Shown: one piece after another, positions 43,139 to 51,584 of the stretch | Layout: every line of letters begins with the position of its first letter | Position numbering within the stretch: the stretch's first letter is position 1 | NCBI GenBank assembly: GCA_910588215.1 | Contig: CAJUQJ010000009.1 | Coordinates: 74,003 to 138,002, forward strand | Source: an uncultured Lachnospiraceae bacterium | Lineage (GTDB): Bacteria; Bacillota; Clostridia; Lachnospirales; Lachnospiraceae | Direction of reading: 5' to 3' | DNA length: 64,000 nt | Notes under the pieces: model-generated | Databases searched by the model: none | What the model saw: only the letters and a program-made list of their open reading frames with translations | Told to the model about the DNA's origin: nothing | Translations under genes and position numbers: made by a program

Positions 43139-43797
43139 ACGAAAATTTTGACGTGATAATCCAAGCGTTTTTGTGCAGGATTCAGCAAGTTTGTAATCGC
43201 ATGAAAATACCGCCGTGTCCGCCAGCTGCAGGTGATAGGCTAGCGTCACAGCCGCATCCTCCAGCGTATACCGGTCAATGTCACTGAAAAGGGAAATCCC
43301 CATTTCTGCCGCAGACACGGTCCCAAGTTCAATCTCCGTGAAACCGCAGCACTGGCTTGTGATATAGCCGCTTCCTTTCACGATGTCGTTCTGGTCAAAA
43401 ATCATACACCGTGCCGACCTTGGCAGTGATCCTCCTGTCCAGTAGTATTTTCTTGTATTCTGTATTACCGCTAGCAGAAATGCGTCACCTTTATCTCTCA
43501 ATGAATCCAATGCTCTTTGCACTGTTCTTACGGTTTTGGAAATCTTATCCGCTGCATATTCTCCGGGACTGTAATATCTTCAAACACTTTCATGTCAAGA
43601 AATGTCAGTTTCTCATCCGTCGCGAATATCCCGGCTTTCAGCGTGACAGGACGGGTATTGCCAAAAAGTATTTCTCCGGCATTTGTTAAATGGTCATCGC
43701 AGACAAGTCCAAATCTTTTCAGTACAATCGGGCATGTATACCTTCCATCAGGATCTCCCTTCGGCGAAATAAATAAGCTGCCAATGCTTTTACACAT
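43100..43797 (-). pseudogene. frameshifted remnant of an AlbA/HATPase-type transcriptional regulator, fused to unknown sequence
   Basis: The upstream frame (43528-43797) contains LTNAGEILFGNTRPVTLKAGIF and FLDMKVFEDI, typical of the C-terminal half of AlbA-2/HATPase regulators. A shift near 43540 leads into a frame with DKISKTVRTVQRALDSLRDKG, a winged-helix recognition segment. The sequence then becomes unrelated (SGYITSQCCGFTEIELG onward) and runs to 43100, ending inside the metY promoter. The parts do not form one intact gene. This is accessory debris beside the recombinase. Confidence 0.55.
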
Positions 43798-43881
43798 CAG
43801 CAGCTTTCGCTTTTAGTTCGGTGTTCTATTTTCGGTTCTGATTCTGCTTTGCGTCCTTGATACGGTAATAGTCTTCCAGAT

Positions 43882-45585
43882 TCACATCGATCTGACCTTC
43901 GTATCAGGTTTTCGGTTGCTCAAGAGGCATACCGTCTCCACGTGTTTATTATCTTCCAAACTCAAATTCATATCTTCCTCAATAATCGGAAGTCTGAATT
44001 TAATAGACTTCAGCCACTGTCCATTGGGCTTTCTGTCCTCATAAATCTGTATCTCAGAAATTAACGCCTCCATAAACTGCCGCCGTTCTATCTCATTCAT
44101 CACAGCATACAGTTTTTCAAAATAAATCAACACTTTATAGATATTATCTCCCGTTAGCTTCTCAGCTTCAATTGCCTGCTTCTTTGCCCTCGTTTCAATA
44201 AGTTGTGTTTCCACATTTTCTATCTTATCATACATTCGATAAAGGCGGTCATCAAGGTCTGCTTTTCGTTTGATATAATGTCTGTCATCCGGATCAAGGG
44301 AATCAATTTCCTCCGCCAGTTTTAGCTTGACTGCATAATATTGCCGCAACTGCTTTTCAAAATCTGCAAGTTCTCCGTCTATTGTGACAGTATCCACTTT
44401 GCAGTTGATCTTTTCCTGCATCATTGCCGCAAACTTAGGATTGCCAACTAATTTTACAATGACTTCCGCCACCGCATCGTCCAATAGTTCCTCCCGTATC
44501 TGCTTTTTATAATCACACTTATGTCCACGCGTCATGGTTCGATGCTTACAGCCATAGTAATAAAAATCCTTGTATTTCGTTCCGTCCTTTTTGTGCTTGA
44601 TACTCTTATTTCCATACATGCCTGCTCCGCAGACCGGACATTTTACAATACCGGAAAGAAGGTGTGTTTTGGTGTCCTTCCCTCTATTTACATGTTCATA
44701 TTTCTTTGCATGTGAAATAAGTTTTACCTGTGCCGCCTGCCAAACATCTTCCTCAATAATCGCATCATGCTGTCCGTCCACCAGAATATAATTATCCTGC
44801 TCTACAAGATGATACTCATTCCGTGTTCCGTGAACCTTTTCTGTCTTTCTGCGTCCATAAGCGATTTTCCCGCAATATACCGGATTTTTCAGAATAAGGC
44901 GAACCAAGTGCGCATCAAAAAGAGGATTTTTCCCATTCTGCCGCTGTATTTTATGGATGCCGTGGTTTTCAAGATATTTTGCCACACCGTTAGCGCCAAT
45001 GTCTGTTTTCACATACTGTTCAAAGATTATGCTGATAGCTTTTGCTTCTTCTTCGTTAATCTGAAGTTTGCCCTCTACCAGTTGATAACCATATGGCGCA
45101 AATCCACCGTTCCATTTTCCCTCACGGGCTTTCTGAATACGCCCTTCCATTGTCTGCACACGAATATTCTCCCGTTCAATCTCTGCAACTGCTGACAGTA
45201 CGGAAATCATCAGTTTCCCTGCATCCTTGGAAGAATCAATACCATCCTCCACGCAAATCAGATTTACCCCGAAATCCTGCATAACCTGTAATGTAGAAAG
45301 TACGTCCGCCGCATTTCTGCCAAATCTGGATAACTTAAAAACAAGAACAAAGGAAATGCCGTCTTTCCCTGACTCGATATCCTCCATCATGCGGTTAAAT
45401 TCTATCCGCCCCTCAATGGACTTTCCAGATTTTCCTGCATCCTCATATGTACCGACAATTTCATAATCATTATAGTCGGCATACGCTTTCATTCTGGCTT
45501 TCTGCGCATCCAAGGAGTAACCGTCTGTCTGCATGGCTGTAGATACTCTTGTATATGTGTAAACCTTTATTTTCTCGCTGTGCAT
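43882..45585 (-). CDS. large serine recombinase (site-specific integrase of a mobile element)
   Basis: The 567-residue protein has the catalytic resolvase domain with Ser in YTRVSTAMQTDGYSLDAQ, FKLSRFGRNAAD and ERENIRVQTMEGR. A recombinase domain follows, then a zinc-ribbon domain (CPVCGAGMYGNKS plus a later Cys pair) and a coiled coil. The start at 45585 follows GGAGAG; an ATG at 45666 overlaps the rhuM stop (ATGA) and would add 27 residues. The last residues are HVETVCLLSNRKPDTKVRSM. VETVCLLS is the conserved end of RlmD/TrmA-family methyltransferases and is also present in the rlmD gene at 51585, which suggests that genes of this family are the integration target. Confidence 0.93.
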   Translation of the reverse strand: MHSEKIKVYTYTRVSTAMQTDGYSLDAQKARMKAYADYNDYEIVGTYEDAGKSGKSIEGRIEFNRMMEDIESGKDGISFVLVFKLSRFGRNAADVLSTLQVMQDFGVNLICVEDGIDSSKDAGKLMISVLSAVAEIERENIRVQTMEGRIQKAREGKWNGGFAPYGYQLVEGKLQINEEEAKAISIIFEQYVKTDIGANGVAKYLENHGIHKIQRQNGKNPLFDAHLVRLILKNPVYCGKIAYGRRKTEKVHGTRNEYHLVEQDNYILVDGQHDAIIEEDVWQAAQVKLISHAKKYEHVNRGKDTKTHLLSGIVKCPVCGAGMYGNKSIKHKKDGTKYKDFYYYGCKHRTMTRGHKCDYKKQIREELLDDAVAEVIVKLVGNPKFAAMMQEKINCKVDTVTIDGELADFEKQLRQYYAVKLKLAEEIDSLDPDDRHYIKRKADLDDRLYRMYDKIENVETQLIETRAKKQAIEAEKLTGDNIYKVLIYFEKLYAVMNEIERRQFMEALISEIQIYEDRKPNGQWLKSIKFRLPIIEEDMNLSLEDNKHVETVCLLSNRKPDTKVRSM

Positions 45586-45662
45586 ATCATCTCTCCATTT
45601 GTGCAACGCCCGTTGCACTTTTACATTTTGATAACCATATTCTTTTCGTAATCTGTAAATTC

Positions 45663-46673
45663 TCATTCTTTATCTGACTTTTTACCCAATATTTTTATTG
45701 AGTTTAAATAGTCTTGTTCCACATCACTTAAAGTACGCTCTTTATATTTCTTATATTCCCCAGTTGCTTTTTCCACCGCCTGCTTATGCGTCACACTCCC
45801 GTTTCCTGACAATAACTGTTCGCCGCTCATTGTTAAAATCCGGTCTAAGTGCTTCGCCCAATCTTTCATGGTCATAGCCTGTTCCCGCTCCGCCTGACGT
45901 TCTGCAAAATCCAAATATCCCGACACAAGCTGCCCCATTGCACGAAGTTCTTTTTCATTCAGATAGTTTTTGGCAATGACAACTTCTCGCAAAGTCGGCT
46001 GATTTCCTGCAAATGTGGTAAGCCCCATAAATTCCTTTTCCGCATCCGCTCTTGTATAAATAACTTCCGCCGCCGTCTGCCCATGAATGGCATAATGAAT
46101 TTTGTTCTGAACCTTCTGAAAAAACTGAATGGATATTTCCGCTTTTGGATCATAGTCAATGCTTGTGGCATAAATTTCCAAAATCTGTCTGTAAAATACC
46201 TTTTCAGATGCACGAATGTCTCTGATCCGTTCAAGCAGTTCCTTAAAATATCCACCGCCGCCTAAGTTTTTCAGACGTTCATCATCCAGTGCAAAACCTT
46301 TACGCATATACTCTTTCAAGATTCCGGTTGCCCATATTCTGAACTGTGTGCCGCGTTTTGATTTCACACGGTAGCCGACAGAAATGATTACATCGAGATT
46401 ATAATAACAAATGCTGCGTTCTACCTGCCTGTTTCCTTCATTTTGAACTGTTGCAAAATATGCAACAGTTGCTTCCTGCACAAGTTCTTCTTCTGAATAA
46501 ATATTTTTAATATGCCTTGAAATTGTTGATTTATCTCTCTGAAATAGTTCTGCCATTTGGTCAATAGACAGCCACACAGTATCCCCATCAAAAGTTGTTT
46601 CAATCTTAGACAAACCATCCTCTGTTGTATAGATTATAATATTTGATTTTCCCATTTCATCTCTGTAATCCAT
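45663..46673 (-). CDS. rhuM: RhuM-family protein
   Basis: The 336-residue protein opens with NIIIYTTEDGLSKIETTFDGDTVWLSIDQMAELFQRDKSTISRHIKNIY, the helix-turn-helix part of RhuM proteins. It continues with NLDVIISVGYRVKSKRGTQFRIWAT, which is nearly invariant in the family. RhuM was named from a Salmonella pathogenicity island and its function is not settled; related proteins are common in mobile islands. Its stop overlaps a possible recombinase ATG by four bases, so the two are likely co-transcribed. The start at 46673 follows GAGGTGACT; a GTG at 46700 is an alternative. Confidence 0.9.
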   Translation of the reverse strand: MDYRDEMGKSNIIIYTTEDGLSKIETTFDGDTVWLSIDQMAELFQRDKSTISRHIKNIYSEEELVQEATVAYFATVQNEGNRQVERSICYYNLDVIISVGYRVKSKRGTQFRIWATGILKEYMRKGFALDDERLKNLGGGGYFKELLERIRDIRASEKVFYRQILEIYATSIDYDPKAEISIQFFQKVQNKIHYAIHGQTAAEVIYTRADAEKEFMGLTTFAGNQPTLREVVIAKNYLNEKELRAMGQLVSGYLDFAERQAEREQAMTMKDWAKHLDRILTMSGEQLLSGNGSVTHKQAVEKATGEYKKYKERTLSDVEQDYLNSIKILGKKSDKE

Positions 46674-46778
46674 AGTCACCTCATCTCCTTGTACTTTCAC
46701 TCAAATATAAGCAAGTATGTTTTTCCAAATTTGGTTTGGACACACTTATCATGTTTATTATACATTATACACTTGCTA

Positions 46779-46937
46779 TTAGCAAGAAACATCTTGCCAG
46801 TCTTTTGTTGCCTTATTTTTTTCTTCCACATGATTATCTACTGTTATATCAGGTAAATTTTCTATATCCAAATCTGACGCATATTTTTCAATCAAATTTG
46901 CAAGCATATCTGCCAATCCGCTCCATTCATCAGTCAT
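46779..46937 (-). CDS. 52-aa hypothetical protein upstream of rhuM
   Basis: The short frame opens MTDEWSGLADMLANLIEKYA and ends WQDVSC, with AGAGGG 6 bases before the ATG. It is acidic and predicted helical in its first half. I recall similar small proteins near serine recombinases in Lachnospiraceae, but that cannot be checked here. It is followed by a 100-bp gap to rhuM on the same strand. Confidence 0.55.
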   Translation of the reverse strand: MTDEWSGLADMLANLIEKYASDLDIENLPDITVDNHVEEKNKATKDWQDVSC

Positions 46938-47372
46938 AAATATCCCTCTCATATGAACGCAAAAAAAGACAGCTATAAACTGTTACGTTCATAACTGCCC
47001 TTACGCTGTTTTCATTCTAAAAATTACAAATTTCCCGTCAATTTTTCCTTTACTTTAATCCATAAACCTACATACAAGTGACAGGTCATTACGCTGCCCA
47101 CATCGGAATCACACCGTCATTATATGACTGAATTTAAATCAAAAATTCAGAAGTATCATTATCACAGATATGCTTCATCGCCCCGCACAACTGCTGTGCA
47201 TTTTGTCAGGTTTTTATCGCTCAATGCCTTCGCTTCAGAGGTTTGTTTTCCATTTCTTCACATTTGCCTGAAAATGGATTAAAGCGAGCATATCATGGCG
47301 CACCCACATTGTGGCTACACATATCCTCACGTCCTGTACGCATATTGCAATATTCAGTTTTCAAACAGGCTT
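46938..47372. other. 435-bp region without a gene, element interior
   Basis: Nothing coding can be supported. A weak terminator-like hairpin with seven T residues on the minus strand (46961-46985) lies just before the 52-aa gene. Near 47300-47350 a 16-codon frame reads MRTGREDMCSHNVGAP on the minus strand, without a clear partner. This is the probable deletion junction after the hsdR fragment. Confidence 0.4.
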
Positions 47373-47750
47373 TTATTTCATATGATCTTTATCCATCGTA
47401 ATCTGGTGAGATACCTGATAAATATTTCTATCTGTATTAAAACTGAAAAACTCCAAATACACAGTTTTCCCATTATCCAAATTCAAAATATACTTGTCAC
47501 GTAGCACCTTGGCAGATTCATAAACGCTCTTGTTGTCAACGTGAATCAATACACGATTGAACTCTGCATCTGAGAAGTCAGCAGTTCCTTTTGCTTCAAT
47601 TAATTTTTCTGCATTATATGCTGCTAATTGAACTCTGAAATTAGATATAACATCTTCATAGTTATTCAACTCAATATACGCATATCCTATACTTTCCAAT
47701 CTTTCGATGAACTTAATCTCAACATCATACTCTGATTGTACTTTAGCCAT
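47373..47750 (-). CDS. N-terminal fragment of a type I restriction HsdR subunit
   Basis: The 125 residues match the beginning of HsdR: SEYDVEIKFIERLESIGYAYI, NFRVQLAAYNAEKLIEAKG, NKSVYESAKVLRDKYIL and YLEFFSFNTDRNIYQVSHQITMDKDH. It then stops after DHMK, before the PD-(D/E)XK nuclease residues and the whole helicase motor (full proteins exceed 950 residues). The ribosome binding site AAGGAGG is intact, 51 bp after the stop of the 1213-residue protein gene, so it is probably still transcribed. It is either a deletion remnant or a small protein kept for another use. Confidence 0.8.
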   Translation of the reverse strand: MAKVQSEYDVEIKFIERLESIGYAYIELNNYEDVISNFRVQLAAYNAEKLIEAKGTADFSDAEFNRVLIHVDNKSVYESAKVLRDKYILNLDNGKTVYLEFFSFNTDRNIYQVSHQITMDKDHMK

Positions 47751-47801
47751 CTATTCTGCCTCCTTATCTTCTGAAACGTATGTTGCAACCTTCTCTCCAA
47801 A

Positions 47802-50800
47802 TTAAATATTTCTAATTATTTCTGCGCACAGCTCCGCTCTAGAAATACATTTTATATTTTGTTTATATATGGCATTGCTAATAAGCGGTTTACTCACAAT
47901 GAAAATACCCTTGATGTCCCATTCTCTATCATCCAATCCATATTGAATTTTTACATCTTGAATATGCTCTTTTAACCACTTTACCCTTCGCGTATGCTTT
48001 GTAGCAAAACACTTCATTTTATCCTTGTCTACGAACATCTTAAGATATTCTTGTTGAATTTCATATGGGTTGCGAGAAAAATGAAAATCTTTGACTTCTG
48101 CAGCAATTATTTTATCAGTCACTTTATCAATAATAAGAATATCAATATCTCCCAATGTATTACCTTGTAAATTTGATATTTTCTTACCATTTATTTTTTT
48201 GACATTTGGAAAAATGGTAAACTCATTCATATCTTGAATAATATCAACGATTAGTTCATTAAATGCAGCTCCTCTACTTTTACTTATCTTGCCTATCAAT
48301 TCTACCATTTCCTGGCTTTCGGATGTAAACTTTCCTGAATGAATCAAATCTGTCACATATTCAAGCATATGGTATAATTGACGATTGCCCCAAATAAGAC
48401 TATTATCTCGTTGCAATACCGGTCTTCTATTAAATGAATATCTTCTATTAAATCTCCACGGATATGCTTCCCAAGCATTATATTTTGAGGGTAATTTTAA
48501 ATAATCAGCTCTAGGTCTGTAAGTAATATCATTTAGAACATTTTTTATAACATCCTCAGATAATGTTTCATTAAGCTCTATCAGCATTGAAGTGATACAA
48601 GATTCTTCAATACACACAATTTCTTTTTCATTCAATACAACCATCGTAGCAATTACCTTAACAAAGTCAGAATACTTATAACCAAATTCTTTAAAATATG
48701 CAATCTCCAATTCATCTGCATAATCCTTAAAATTTACACTATAATGTTTTCTTGTTACATATGATGAATCAAATTTTAATTGTCTTCTTCTATATACATC
48801 GCTATATTGATACATATCAATAAATTCGTCTTTTTTTAAACCTATTCTTTTGGATCGAAGAAACTCTATTGGTGTACTTATAATACCATATGTCAACAGA
48901 TCTCCTTTATAAGCCCATTCAATTATCATAGAACATATGGCAAGTAACTCCTCATACTGTCCTACCCCCAGTTGTTTATTTCCAGTAGCTGGTTGTGCTG
49001 TTATGTATTCGATAAGAAATTTTAATGCCAACGAAGTTCTGTTTAAATTATTATACTCTTCTAAATACATTTTTTCTTTTTCTGGATAACACGCAATATC
49101 CATATAAAATCTTCTTTCAGACAAGATGAGTTTATATAAAGTTTCTTCAAGATCAAAATAAATCATTTCAATTATATTATCCGTCGAAAGTTCCGCCACT
49201 TTTGTCTGTAACCTATTATAAAGCCAATCAACGACCGCATGTGAAACTTCATTTCGTTTTTCTTCTGGAACAATACCTATTTCCCAATTACCACTTTGAA
49301 GAAGCTCTTTTCCAATTGTTCCGGCTAAATAATCCTCATCCTCTTCACGTATTTTGCGATTATTACCCAGTTCTACAGGTTTTAAGTATGGTTTATTTTC
49401 ATACGCAAACGAAAAAAATTTCTTTTTCAACGGATCACTAAATATTCCATCCAATACCACTTTGTAATTACAATGCTCATATGACAAGTCATTTAATATT
49501 TCAAATAAGAATATGCACAGATCTTTTTCTTGTATATTAGTAGTTTGATTTAAATTTCCAAACGCTTCTGATGTCCACTTAAGAAAAATATGATTTTTAT
49601 TTATTTCTGTTCCTATGCATTCTGAATATGGTACGACCATATTTCTTTCATAATAATACTCTTTAGGCTTTCCTGTTAATGAAATATTAAAAACATATAC
49701 ATAATAGAACAAATCGAACAGTTCAATAATTTGTTTACATTCTGCCAGCCAATATGAGATTGCATCTACTAATGAAAAATAGATATTTATCTCTTCAAAG
49801 CTCTGAATTTCATCCGTAGTAATCCATATTTTCACATTGTCAAAAGCCACACAATAAGCAACCTGTTTTTCGAGAAACAAATCATCTTCAACATAAATAC
49901 TTCTTAATTTATCTGTATATATAACTTCAGCTTTTTCACCATCAATATATGAATCTATTAAAATTCTATTTTCCTCTTTCAATGCCTCTGAAATATATTC
50001 AACAGAATCGCCTGGAGCTATATATATATTCATTTCATCCATGCTTACATCATCCGACATATAAAAAGTATAATTATTACTTGTATAAATACATACCGAA
50101 TTTAATTCAGAAAATACATCTGACATCATCGTATTTATCTGACTTTTAGCCCGAATATATCGGGGAAAAAAATTTGCAACATTACGTTCCTTAATACTAA
50201 TACAATGTAACTCGAATGGATTTAAACGAATTGCTTTATAGCAGAATGGCATGTGTTCTACTCCAAATCCTATTATACGACCAAAGCTATTCGTAATAAT
50301 CAATACATACCAGTCCTCATTAGGCGTTCCTGACTCTTTAATCTTTTCACCAAAATAATTTATTCTCTCCTGAAATATATTGTTATGGCGCTCATCTGGA
50401 TAATAAACATGTATACCTTTTTCCGGATACTGAAATCCATCATCACATAAAAAAATTACAATCATTAACTGATTATTGTATATTGTAGCAATCATTTCTT
50501 TATAGTAATCAAGTGATATGCATTCCAATCCTAAAGTTCTTTCTTTTATCTTTTTGTGTCCTAGTTTATCCAATGTTCTTTTTGATTCTAACCATAAATA
50601 GTCATTATACCTATTTATTACATCTTTTTTTAAGTTATATTCTTCTGCCCATTCTATAGCCTTATAAAATGCAAAAGCAGGTAATAAAGACACATTAAGA
50701 ATAATTATTGTATTATCTTTCGGATTAATAAGAAATGGCTTTTGGTAAAAAGGTCTATTATCTAAATCACCTGTGTCATTTACTCCAAACCCAATAACAA

Positions 50801-51443
50801 TTTCCTCTATTTCAAAATATTCAGCTATGTATCCTTTTACTTTATCTAAAGGATATACTATTTTTTCAGCAAAACAATTTATAGCTTCACTTGACGGCAA
50901 AATCACCATTCTTTGTTCATCATATTTTACATTATGCAAATCAATATTTAAACTTCTAACTATTTCCTCGGATATTCCCAATATTAACGAAAAAAGTCTA
51001 TATACTTTTCTTAAATATTCTTCATGGAACGTATTCTGATACTGAAACAATACTCTTATAAGAGCCTGCAAATTATGCGCAGGAGTTAAATCTATTCCAT
51101 TAAAAACCCTATAGTTTGAACCCATCATTACATTTTGAATAAATACATTCTCGCAAGGATCTATAGATAGGCTTAAATTTGTTGAATTTAATTCATTTAT
51201 TATGGATTTAAATTTTCCTGCACTTATCTTGCTTTTTGAAACATAGTCCGACTCTTCTTTTGCCAACACATATTGGATTAACGTATCAAGCAAGACTGAT
51301 TTGTTTTGATTTTCAGACATCAAATTTAAACCCGATATTCTCGCAATGAAATCAAAAATATCATAATTTGATATCTTATTGACAATCTCTGAAATATCAT
51401 CTTTCGTTCTTTCATTTTCAAACATATTACCCATAAAATCCAT
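47802..51443 (-). CDS. 1213-aa protein of unknown family with a C-terminal PD-(D/E)XK nuclease-like domain
   Basis: I do not recognise this protein as a whole. There is no signal peptide, Walker A motif, helicase motif or methylase motif. The last 150 residues carry RGAAFNELIVDII, then TLGDIDILIIDK (Asp near 1099 and 1101) and IAAEVKDF (Glu1116, Lys1118). This is the spacing of PD-(D/E)XK restriction-type nucleases. The gene is much more AT-rich than its neighbours, with Lys/Asn/Ile-rich composition, so it was acquired. It sits between a truncated hsdR and rlmD, close to a serine recombinase and rhuM, which suggests a defence or element-maintenance role. AGGAG lies 10 bases before the ATG. 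Confidence 0.85.
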   Translation of the reverse strand: MDFMGNMFENERTKDDISEIVNKISNYDIFDFIARISGLNLMSENQNKSVLLDTLIQYVLAKEESDYVSKSKISAGKFKSIINELNSTNLSLSIDPCENVFIQNVMMGSNYRVFNGIDLTPAHNLQALIRVLFQYQNTFHEEYLRKVYRLFSLILGISEEIVRSLNIDLHNVKYDEQRMVILPSSEAINCFAEKIVYPLDKVKGYIAEYFEIEEIVIGFGVNDTGDLDNRPFYQKPFLINPKDNTIIILNVSLLPAFAFYKAIEWAEEYNLKKDVINRYNDYLWLESKRTLDKLGHKKIKERTLGLECISLDYYKEMIATIYNNQLMIVIFLCDDGFQYPEKGIHVYYPDERHNNIFQERINYFGEKIKESGTPNEDWYVLIITNSFGRIIGFGVEHMPFCYKAIRLNPFELHCISIKERNVANFFPRYIRAKSQINTMMSDVFSELNSVCIYTSNNYTFYMSDDVSMDEMNIYIAPGDSVEYISEALKEENRILIDSYIDGEKAEVIYTDKLRSIYVEDDLFLEKQVAYCVAFDNVKIWITTDEIQSFEEINIYFSLVDAISYWLAECKQIIELFDLFYYVYVFNISLTGKPKEYYYERNMVVPYSECIGTEINKNHIFLKWTSEAFGNLNQTTNIQEKDLCIFLFEILNDLSYEHCNYKVVLDGIFSDPLKKKFFSFAYENKPYLKPVELGNNRKIREEDEDYLAGTIGKELLQSGNWEIGIVPEEKRNEVSHAVVDWLYNRLQTKVAELSTDNIIEMIYFDLEETLYKLILSERRFYMDIACYPEKEKMYLEEYNNLNRTSLALKFLIEYITAQPATGNKQLGVGQYEELLAICSMIIEWAYKGDLLTYGIISTPIEFLRSKRIGLKKDEFIDMYQYSDVYRRRQLKFDSSYVTRKHYSVNFKDYADELEIAYFKEFGYKYSDFVKVIATMVVLNEKEIVCIEESCITSMLIELNETLSEDVIKNVLNDITYRPRADYLKLPSKYNAWEAYPWRFNRRYSFNRRPVLQRDNSLIWGNRQLYHMLEYVTDLIHSGKFTSESQEMVELIGKISKSRGAAFNELIVDIIQDMNEFTIFPNVKKINGKKISNLQGNTLGDIDILIIDKVTDKIIAAEVKDFHFSRNPYEIQQEYLKMFVDKDKMKCFATKHTRRVKWLKEHIQDVKIQYGLDDREWDIKGIFIVSKPLISNAIYKQNIKCISRAELCAEIIRNI

Positions 51444-51584
51444 CTTTCGTTTACTCCTAAATAATGACCTTAACCAATATTACTTCTGAAAGATTTACTA
51501 TATCAAATTATTGTTTTAATTCACGCTCTCATCCATTACTTCTTTAGTAATTTCAGATATGCAATTATGACATTTAAGGAAATC

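Noticed and set aside
45586..45666. Longer start for the serine recombinase overlapping the rhuM stop
   Set aside because: Translational coupling is possible, but the family normally starts a few residues before YTRVST and a GGAGAG site precedes the ATG at 45585. It is left as an alternative.
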